This document shows, in pieces, positions 24,069 through 32,629 of a stretch of 64,000 nucleotides of DNA (positions are counted from its first letter, which is position 1; the number at the start of each line of letters is the position of its first letter). Below the pieces are notes generated by a model, which was not told the origin of the DNA, did not search any database, and saw nothing but the letters and a program-made list of their open reading frames with translations. Made by a program: the position numbers and the translations under genes. The stretch lies in contig NMRA01000128.1 in NCBI GenBank assembly GCA_002633005.1, forward strand, positions 667,482 to 731,481, read 5' to 3'. This stretch comes from Phoronis australis. Lineage: Eukaryota > Phoronida > Phoronidae.

Positions 24069-25430
24069 GTAGGTATTGGCCTCATTAAACAATTAAAGTT
24101 AAGCTGATCATCACGCAATAAAAGTATGTTGACTTTTCTGTTCAGTTTTTATCGAAGACGAGAAACAGGCTAAAAACAGACACAAAATACTGTTTAACTA
24201 CATACTGCTTTGTACTATTTTAGCGGAAGCTTTTAATTTTCCATGACGAAGGATAGCTTCATCGATTGAAGAAACAATTTTGTGACGGCTTTTCAAGAGC
24301 TAGGGTACATTCCTCCTACGCAGATTTATTTCCGTTATTGTGGTTGTAAAAAGTTGCAAACTTTTCATAAACTATAGCTAAAGATATAACTTTCGGTAAA
24401 GATAAAAATAAACCAACATACACTGACCTTGCCCGTTAAAATCGTTTAGTCAGAAACAGTCAAATGAAGGTCATTGTCTTACACCCAGCACTTTCCACAG
24501 TCGCCAACATTCGAACAACTTGGAATACCATGCAGTAGGCAACAATTAGCCCCTCGGCTGCGGCATACACGGCGACATAATTGCAGGTGTCAGTGAAATA
24601 ATCCCCACTCCAACTCTTCGGAAGACCTCCACTCCATCAGCCTACGGGAAAATGTGCACTCGCAAACGGAAAAATGCCTACACAAGCTAGTGAAATTATG
24701 AAGTTCACCGAGCTAACTTCAGAAGCCATGTTAACAACTGAGGTGCTCTTTCGAGCCAACTTATCTATATATAATCCGAGAGCTGCTGCTGCTGATTGCT
24801 GCTGCTGCTAGTGCTGCTGCTGCTTGAAAAAGTGAAAAGGACGGGCATGTAAGAGCTTGGCCCAATCAGTTGTCGATTATGCTCTATCAATAATCACCAT
24901 AAGCCAGAACCAAGTCAACAGTTATTAGAAATCATACCGAGGTCTTGATGTCATCACAGGGTGCATCAAGTCTACCCCCGTCGCATCCCTACAATTCCAG
25001 AGTTGTGAACACACAGATCCACCAACAGGTGGATACGGGGAAAGGCAATCCAAACCCCTTGTGCAGCCTCTGTGTGGTCAGGTGTTAGTCATTTCACAGA
25101 CCTCACGATCCTGGCAACCATTCCTCAAATAAATAATTTTCGACCATTAATTTCTACTCGTAGAATGCCTATTTGTTTTGTCACTGGAGAGGAATTTCGC
25201 TGGTTTTTATCATTTTCAGACGGGAATGTGGTCTAATATTCAGCCCCAGGTGACCTCGCCGGTTTTTAAAACTCGTCATATTTCGGGACCGTGAAAAAAG
25301 GCGACGACTTATCCGTTATTTTGACGAATTAAATGCAATGCATATGTACTGACATATAGCAATGATGGCCAGGTACATCAATTTTCTCATCAAGGATTTC
25401 GGTAAAGCTCGGTAGCAATCCTTCAATTAC
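24069..25430. other. Intergenic with a trinucleotide repeat
   Basis: No gene recognised. An interrupted GCT/CTG trinucleotide run lies at 24782-24824. Confidence 0.5.
24782..24824. repeat. Interrupted GCT trinucleotide microsatellite
   Basis: Roughly a dozen GCT units broken by GAT and AGT interruptions. It lies outside any recognised exon. Confidence 0.8.
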
Positions 25431-26701
25431 ACAAATTTCGTTGAAGACTCGACTGTACTTTTTTGTTTGACAGCTTAATAGAGGACCCCCTCGACCCACG
25501 GCCCACAACCCCCTCCACCCTGTCGATAACTTGCAGGACCAACGAGCTTGTCCGTGAGCTCGTCTGGCTTTTCCGTTTTTTTTTTGTAATTAAGAGAGTT
25601 GATTCGGCAACTTTGAAAGCCAAAAACGCGACCAAATCAAATCAAAGACCTACCAATGTTACAAATCGTTTCGTTCCCGGCAGAGTGTAATCGTCTCGTC
25701 TGCTCTTCAGTGAATGGTAGATTCAAGATATTTCTGGGAGATTGCGAGATTCAGAAGGCTACGAATATGTAATTTCTACAGTAAATAGTTTGAAGAAAAT
25801 GATCTGTTGACTAAAAAGCACCTCGAAGTCACATTAATTGTATTGTAAACGAGTACACGACAGAAATCAAATAATAAAACTGTGAAGTTATGTGTATTTA
25901 CGTTAACATAATCTTTCCCTAAGTTTAGTAGAATCATGGTAGGACAGCCGGGACATAGGTAGCCGCGCTCGTTGAACTATTTGCGTGACAACGATAGCAC
26001 GCTCTGATCATGTTCTTACGCCACTTTCTGTTTTTAACCACCAGCTTTGAGCCATAGCTTAGTCTGGAGTGTCTCTCAGCGACGTAATGTGTAAAAAGTG
26101 CACTAGATACCCCATTTGCCGTAAGTCGTAGGGTTTGTGAGTCGAGGGGGTCGTGGGGTGTGAGGGTTGAGAGCTTTTTGAACAATCTCAGACTAGCTCG
26201 TATAGTGTCTAAATAATCTCCTTTCTTCAGGCGTGCACCTATGTAGCACTGAAAATACCGTGAGACATAACAGACAAACCTAGGAATTATTGCATGGTTC
26301 CTAGGACAAACACATTAAAGCAGCACATATATTGCGAGACCACATGTCTCACCATCAGCCAATGAATGAAATGAACATATACGAAGCGAAATAAACAGTC
26401 AAATACACGGTGGCAGAAGAGGGGGCACACAAGCTGAGACTCTGAATGTATGACGGTAGGAACCCCGGAAGCCTAACGAAGCCAGTGTGCGGCACTCATA
26501 CCTGTGACTGGCTGCTCATTCAGCACAGGTTTTTGTGACTGATCAATAGGGATTCCAAAATCTTTAACCGAAATGTGTCATTTTCGACATAGCGAATAAT
26601 GACATTGTCTACTATTTCCTGGAGATTGTTTAGACACTATACGAGCAAGCCTGTATTAAGGTGTCAAACAAAAAGTACAGTCGTGTCTTCAACGAAGTTT
26701 G
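25431..26701. mobile_element. Foldback-type element with about 42-bp inverted ends
   Basis: The ends at 25431-25473 and 26661-26701 are inverted copies sharing TTCGTTGAAGAC, CGACTGTACTTTTT and GTTTGACA, with few mismatches. A second inverted pair with 26-base arms and one mismatch lies inside (26196-26221 and 26621-26646; TTTAGACACTATACGAGC). Between the inner arms is a stretch (about 26262-26407) that ends AAATACA and is followed by GGTGGCAGAAGAGGGG, resembling a retroelement LTR edge. No transposase is readable. The superfamily is unknown, and a nested insertion is possible. Confidence 0.5.
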
Positions 26702-28042
26702 CATCATTCATTTTTGAAAAATGATAACGTATATAAGTTCAGATAAAGGTCGATTTCAGTCCTCGTAATTTCTATTTCAAATCTTATTTCCATAGACATT
26801 TTAATACTATGTCTATGCTTATTTCATTGTATTTTTTCCACGACTATCACCAGTTTTCAAAAAATACTATAAATCCCAGCAAGAGCCGCGATGCGTTTTT
26901 TCGCACAAGACTTTACCACTCAAATGTTTCACATACAGGCACTTAAGCTCCGCATTTAGGCACACGAAGATGCTTTGCGTTATGAGTTGAATCTTTAGAA
27001 TTCTTTTTATAGGAGTTAAGTCTGACTTTGATTGACATAGCTTTTTGCAACATTTTTGTTACAACAAACGCTACTTTGCAAGAACTCCAGCCGTCACGAT
27101 CATACTTGTCGGCCGGGAATGCGCGTGTAAATGTCAAGACAGATTCCTCTTTTGAATCGAAAAAGACGACTTACGGTCAACCATCTCGCGCAAATGAACG
27201 GGCATGTTACCGGAGCCAAGAACAAGTGACGAGTGTGGTGACCAGTTAATGGATACTAAACCCGGGTTTGACATATTAACGGATATTAAAAAAGACTTTC
27301 CCATCCAATTTTCTGAAACAAAATAATACTCTGTAACCCTTTACAATCCTCACAAGTATGGCCGAACATTTGAAAACTCCTTTGGTAGTCTGCTAAACGA
27401 TCAAGCGTGACCTACGCTCTTGTAAGTAATGTTGTGAAATGGTTCACAAGTGAGCAAAAATTAGCTACGGCAATCGATCTGAACACAGGCATTTCGCAAA
27501 AAAGAAACATTAATCGCATGTCAAACTTACGTTGATCATTACGAATTTAGATAATTACACGCCAACTGTAAGGAAAGATCACCAAGAAAGAACTATAATA
27601 TCCAATCTATAACATAGGGAGTATGAATTTTTAGTCAATTCCTGCTTCTATCTTTCAAGATTGACGCATTGATTCATTGTTAGGTGACAACGAGGATTGT
27701 TTGAAACTATCAAAAAAGGGTTTATTTTCCTTTTAAGCAAAGTCACTTGTATATACCAGTATTTAGCTTCATTTTATGTTAAATTTCCCTTTGTATCGTT
27801 TTTCACTGTTCAAATAAAATTTTAAAAGTGTTGGATGTAATGTGTGTGCGTGTATTTGCCTTTGAGTGTTTCAAGTTGACAGAGCTTCATGGGAGACTAG
27901 TATGCTTATTTTATTACTTGTGCCACAAAATGACTGCATGGAATATCCTTGTTTAACAGAATAATGGTTCATTGCTTTACACACCTCTTTGATACTGCAT
28001 TTCCCTTTATGCTAACAACTCACAACAGACACTGATGTTGAA
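26702..28042. other. Intergenic, mostly featureless
   Basis: Holds the second copy of the dispersed repeat at 27421-27521. A small open frame at 27028-27249 has no recognisable domain. Confidence 0.5.
27421..27521. repeat. Dispersed repeat, second copy
   Basis: Partner of 23963-24068. Confidence 0.65.
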
Positions 28043-29588
28043 TCATTTTTTGACACTCTTTTTATCTCTTGCAGAATCTTCTGTAGACTTCCTCTTCTTT
28101 CCATCACCACCATTACTATCTAAGATACTGGAATCTAACTGTTGGGCAGTGTACCATGTCCACAGAGCCAGCTCAACTTTGTGAGCAGTCCATTCATTCG
28201 ACTTACAAGCCTTATTCAACCTACCAACGCAGCTCAATACTTGCTCAGCATAAAGCTCAAAGAAGCTCAGCTTATAATCTAAAGGTTGAATCCCTGGGAT
28301 AGCTAGCATTGACTCATCTGCCATGAATGGCACAAGGTCTGGTGAACCTGCAGCCAAAACTGCTGAGGCTGTTGCTGGGCCAACGGCTTTCAACGTACTC
28401 AATGCAGTGATGGCTGCACTTCTTGACTTGGGTAATTTGGAAAACGCAGTTTTGCTTGCCTTAACAACATCATCTTCGCTGTTGGTTTGCACCAATTCTG
28501 TTAGGCGGGGTCGAAATTTTCCTCTCGTTAGCTTCCATTTCATAACCTTACACAGTTCTTCTTTTGTGATGTACTTTGCTGTAATAAAAGTACTGTAACA
28601 TTACTGATGGCACAAATCAGATTATGTACGGAGTGACTGCCTCTATATCATCGTCACCACAAGCCATGGATAAAGATTCCAGACAGTCGGAGCTATATGA
28701 CAATGGGACATAAAGTGACAAGATTCTCATGCAGAATTTAAATATATTATTTTTAAATACCCAGCTGCCAATTATTCTCTCTATGGGTTTTATTATTATT
28801 ATAGCATCTCACTGCAGCAAACAATACCTGGAATCTGGTTGTAAACAGTTAACGGTATTGCAAATGAAGGTCCAGTTTATGTCAACATTTTCTTCATCTT
28901 CCATTGCCAGATGAGTGCTTATTACATTAGTTTGAACAGGCTTACTTGTAGTAACAGCCAAGATTCACCGAAAGCACATCTGCAACATTTTGAACAGGCT
29001 TATAGATATAGTAACAGAAGCCAAAATATGAAGTGCATTATTGAGGAATCATTTCCCCACATTCACCGCAGGACATAGAAAATGTGAAAGTCAATAAACC
29101 CACCAGAACTGTCACTTGTTTGTCACTTTTCAGTGAAATGTAAATAAAATACAAATGCAAAACACCTGGCAGGCAAACAGATAGTGTTGTAAAACTCATT
29201 TCAGTGGCAGATTTAGAGCGGGGGGGGGGAGCAAGGGGGCTATGGCCCCCTAAAACTCTTCCAGATTCCATTTGGCAGTTCGGGGTGCGAATGTCTGACG
29301 CCTAACGGGCAAAATACTGGCTAATAGTAATACTCTGTGGATCTGGCACCCCGAACTAAAATTCCTGGATCCGCCCCTGCATTTACTGTACTTACGGGAG
29401 CGAGCTTGAATGACTCCTGGAAGTTCAGTTTGGAACCAGTTGTCCAGATCCAACAAATCTTTACCACCACGTGGCTTGGTTGAACTTTTTGTCATTTTTG
29501 ATGCTTTCAGTTTAAGTACAGCTTCATATTTTGAAAGTACTTTAGTCCACTGTTCGGCATTGTTCGAGACAAAAAGCTTTTGCGACAT
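28043..29588 (-). CDS. Conserved uncharacterised helix-hairpin-helix-like protein, two exons
   Basis: Exon 1 is 29396-29588 and exon 2 is 28043-28578, joined in phase 1 (donor CCC|GTAAGT, acceptor TTATTACAG), giving about 242 residues. I chose the ATG at 29588; the reading frame extends a little further upstream only through GTG. The N-terminal part has QWTKVLSKYEAVLKLKASK, then LDNWFQTELPGVIQAR. Exon 2 holds MKWKLTRGKFRPRL and LKAVGPATASAVLAA, a glycine hairpin between two helices like that of DNA-glycosylase-type helix-hairpin-helix folds, then VPFMADESM. The C-terminus is lysine-rich (KKRKS..DKKSVKK), probably nuclear. As I recall, this whole pattern is shared by uncharacterised proteins of many animals and fungi. 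No catalytic residue is evident, so I assign no reaction. It may share a promoter with the plus-strand transcript starting near 29950. Confidence 0.8.
29202..29379. mobile_element. MITE in the intron, with CATTT target-site duplication
   Basis: The ends are CAGTGGCAGATTTAG on the left and, read on the other strand, CAGGGGCGGATCCAGGAATT on the right. Directly outside are the five bases CATTT on both sides (29197-29201 and 29380-29384), a perfect target-site duplication. The 178-bp body has a poly-G run at 29220-29229 and no coding capacity. It lies in the only intron of the helix-hairpin-helix-like gene, close to the exon 1 donor. Confidence 0.75.
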
Positions 29589-29949
29589 CTCTTCAAATGA
29601 ACTCACAAGAACAATTATTGTACTTCACAAAAATGCGTGGATAAACACTGACAATATAACTGGTAGCAAGGCAGCATAAATTGAGCAACCTCAGGCTTGT
29701 TTACATCTGAAATTTCCCGCCGAATTTTGTAATGCAAAGCTGTATTTGATTGACAAATTCATTTTGGTATGTCTTCCCCCTGGCCTCCGTTTCAATTAAA
29801 ACTATCTTCCAAGTATCAAAATTTGGAAATGATACCATTTATGGTTATTTTCAATATTAATTCATATTTATGATTGTATAACTGACGATTGTTTTTTGTC
29901 ATTCGAACCTACAGAGTTGAATGAGCGAGTAACTTTGTTTACATAAAAG
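29589..29949. promoter_or_regulatory. Possible bidirectional promoter
   Basis: 361 bp separate the minus-strand ATG at 29588 from a plus-strand ATG at 29950. The interval contains TTTCCCGCC at 29713-29721, which fits the E2F/DP recognition sequence. No TATA box was found in a convincing place. That the two sides are co-transcribed is inferred only from the head-to-head arrangement. Confidence 0.35.
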
Positions 29950-30031
29950 ATGGCGTCGACTTCTTCGGGAACGTTACCTATACAAGAGTTCAACTCCAAA
30001 GAAGTTAATAAGGCACGAATTGAAGAGTTTG
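29950..30031 (+). CDS. Candidate first coding exon upstream of UBR2
   Basis: An ATG in good context (AAAGATGG) opens 27 codons, MASTSSGTLPIQEFNSKEVN and onward, up to a possible donor G|GTATTT at 30032. Vertebrate UBR2 also begins MAS and has an acidic helix before the first conserved block, so it may be UBR2 exon 1. However, this exon would end in phase 1, while the first secure exon at 32480 begins in phase 0. A further small exon would be needed, or it belongs to another transcript. Treat as tentative. Confidence 0.3.
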
Positions 30032-30780
30032 GTATTTGAGTTAATCGAGTAGTTATAACACGTCTCGTCCTCTTATTTGGCAAAGCGTTGTTAGATTTCG
30101 CTTTTATGTGTAAGAAATTGGGAGGTTTCATTCAAAACATCTGTTTCATGTTTGTGACTTCGTTCATTCAATCAGTGCGTCATTGTCATTGAATGTTCCG
30201 CCTACAAGGGCCCAAGACTTTCTTAATGATCTTGTGAACTACCTCAACAAACAGACGCCAGAAGTCCTAAGGTAGCTGCTGGACAAGTACCTACGCAGCT
30301 TTTCCCCTATGACTATGGCCCTAGCCAATACTCGGGTCTTTTTGAAGAGAGCTGAAGATCCACTTGGTGAAATGGATATAAACGAAAAGAATGGGAGGAA
30401 AATTCTTATTCAGTGTGTTAATACTAACCAAACCAAATTCCCTTGACACGTTTAGAAAACTGCAGATAATCTTACCGGGTTATATTTTGCCTCTTTTTAC
30501 CTTCCTTTAACAACAACTAATTCAATTGTCTGCCATCTTTTACCCTAATGATGTCAGGTAGTTACTGGAATGCCAGCCAAGGAGCTCTGTGAAGGCTTTA
30601 TTCCATGGGAGGTTAAAAAATGTAAATGGCAGAGTGACAAGTGAAAAGTAAAAGGTTGAATCTTTGAGTGAAGAAGTTCTTTCGAAGTGCTTGATTTACA
30701 TGCAGATATATTTGCTGTATTATTTCTTAAGATAAATATGTTCATGCAATCGTAATTTTGATGCGAGTGGTTTAATGTTT
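30032..30780. other. Intergenic with a possible coding remnant
   Basis: Between 30180 and 30450 the plus strand reads RAQDFLNDLVNYLNKQTPEV, then a TAG, then LLDKYLRSFSPMTMALANTR and on to about 30445 in the same frame. The composition looks protein-like, but I do not recognise the family and there is an in-frame stop. Confidence 0.35.
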
Positions 30781-30938
30781 TGTTGATGTGCTAGCAGTGA
30801 AAGGCATTCTGTTCGGTTAGGAACGTTGAATGCGCGACACAGTGTGAGAACACGGTCCAAGGATAATACTAGTCTGAAGGAGGATAATAGTTTTATTACA
30901 TACTCTTCTGCTGATACTACTGAGTCTGTTACAATCCA
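30781..30938 (-). repeat. Copia LTR (3' copy)
   Basis: The downstream LTR in the sense of the minus strand. It follows directly after the pre-integrase coding region, with no polypurine tract visible, in line with an internal deletion ending at the LTR edge. Confidence 0.8.
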
Positions 30939-31755
30939 TCTTAGCCTTGTCAGTAATTTTCATACCTCTAACAACGGTTTCTAATCTCAATACGTCATCA
31001 TTGTTACAATGGCCAAAAATTTTGTGCCATGTACACAGGTCATGCTCTCTGACTTTATTTGCTGTGTCAGAAGCCAATACATCCAAATAATCCAAATAAT
31101 ACAACTTTCCACGTTTTTCAATTTCGAATTCTGTCCCATCACGAGCAATTAATTTTGCATTTTCTGATTCAAAAATCACTGAAGCTCCATTAGCAACAGC
31201 AGCCTGGACAGAGAATATTTCCTGTGGATAGCTTGGTATGTACAAAACATTTGTCAATGTGGAACAGATGACATTGCCCTTACTGTCTATTAGCCTAATG
31301 TCAACATCACCACGTGCCTGTGCTATACCAGTTGTCCTAGTCCCATCTGCCAATTCTATGCAGTGACTAGACGGATCAAATTTCTCATCAAAACATTTAA
31401 ACTTGGACCTGTCTGTAACAATATGGGATGTTGCCCCAGTATCAACTAACAGTTTGTTTACTAACATCTGATCATGTTTAAACCTATCATCGCTAACCTT
31501 AAAACTGAAATCATTAAATCTACTTCCCTGCTGGTCTTTTTCCTCAGCTGCTTTGTGGGCTTTACNTTCAATTGTCGCTTTCAGATCTAGCGATTTCAAA
31601 TGTCCGAGAAACTTAATTTCCCACAGTTCATACCTTCTTTCATCTCCATCAAAACATAGCCGACTCAGTCTTCCTGAACCTCTACTCACGCTAGTGCTGG
31701 AACTGCTGGCCGTACTGGGCCCATAACCTGTTGATGTGCTAGCAGTGAAAGGCAT
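30817..31755 (-). pseudogene. Truncated copia gag-pol reading frame
   Basis: The frame starts inside the 5' LTR (MPFTASTS) and carries the gag beginning RLSRLCFDGDERRYELWEIK. After the N at 31566 comes the protease with LLVDTGATSHIV, where the catalytic aspartate in DTGA is preserved. The gag-pre-integrase motif WHKIFGHCNNDDVLRLE follows, and then the frame runs into the 3' LTR at KMDCN. Most of gag between the start and the protease is absent, as is everything after the pre-integrase motif. It cannot encode replication functions. Confidence 0.8.
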
Positions 31756-31886
31756 TCTGTTCGGTTAGGAACGTTGAATGCGCGACACAGTGCGAGAACG
31801 CGGTCCAAGGATAATACTAGTCTGAAGGAGGATAATAGTTTTATTACATACTCTTCTGCTGATACTACTGAGTCTGTTACAATCCA
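31729..31886 (-). repeat. Copia LTR (5' copy)
   Basis: The upstream LTR on the minus strand, ending CATCAACA immediately before the primer-binding site. Confidence 0.8.
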
Positions 31887-32479
31887 TGCGATCATACACT
31901 TTTATAGTGACATACATGAATCATAACAGGATATATACTGAACAAACATGTTTACTACAATTCCTCATGTTGGGGGTGTATTATGTAATGGTTAATTCTC
32001 TGAACTACTCCTACACGTGCACTCACTGGGATATGAGATCATACTCTAACATGTTTGATGTACGATTCGAGTGTGATGTGTATGTCACTTGATTCTACAC
32101 TTTTGCTGTGCGGACTTTCAACCCTATTTAAATTTAAGGGTTGGTTTACCGACTACCTCTCCCCTTTTCCAAGCCCAAAACACTTCTTTGTCCCATATTT
32201 TGCCATGCATCCACCCTAGTTTTTTTTTGGCATAAAGTTTACAATTGCCCGTTAGTGAACTGCTTATTCATGTGATATCCTTGAACAGACTGTGCTTTGG
32301 ACCAAAACTGCTGAAAGTGACATTGCACTGTGTTTCGAGCACTATTCCATAGACATCACTGACTAGTTTGTCATTGGTTTAAGTAACAAGTTATCAAATT
32401 CATGGGAACAATGGCACATAGCACTGACTACAGTGCATCGTTAGGCTCAACTCTTACCATTTGTGTGATTTTATTGCAG
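31887..32479. other. Spacer before the first secure UBR2 exon
   Basis: No gene seen. It ends with the TTTTATTGCAG acceptor of the exon at 32480. Confidence 0.5.
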
Positions 32480-32629
32480 GAGTTCTCGGATGCCTATCAT
32501 AACGGACATTTGACATCCACCTTGTATGCTCACTGGAGCAAGTTTGTTCCTGGAGTGTACCTAGTACCCTGTCAGAATAGTTCAACGGAGGAGAAACGTG
32601 CAACCAAGCTCCTGTTTAAACCATTGGAG
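32480..32629 (+). CDS. UBR2: UBR2 exon: N-terminal helix
   Basis: Phase 0 to 0, 50 codons: [20 protein letters not shown], then KFVPGVY, and ending FKPLE. It aligns with the stretch of vertebrate UBR2 before the UBR box (..HLAHYVPKIY.. to ..GPMEW). The residues before it lie in one or more unidentified upstream exons. Confidence 0.85.

Larger units (their letters stand above)
30781..31886 (-). mobile_element. Internally deleted Ty1/copia LTR retrotransposon
   Basis: Two direct repeats of about 158 bp, 30781-30938 and 31729-31886, differ at only two positions and begin TG and end CA on either strand: a pair of LTRs. The coding strand is minus. Right after the upstream LTR lies GGTTATGGGCCCAG (31715-31728), complementary to the anticodon-stem region of eukaryotic initiator tRNA-Met, the half-tRNA primer site known from Drosophila copia. 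Only about 790 bp of interior remain: the start of gag, protease, and the zinc/pre-integrase region. Integrase core, reverse transcriptase and RNase H are missing, so it is non-autonomous. The two near-identical LTRs suggest a fairly young insertion. I saw no clear target-site duplication. Confidence 0.85.
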
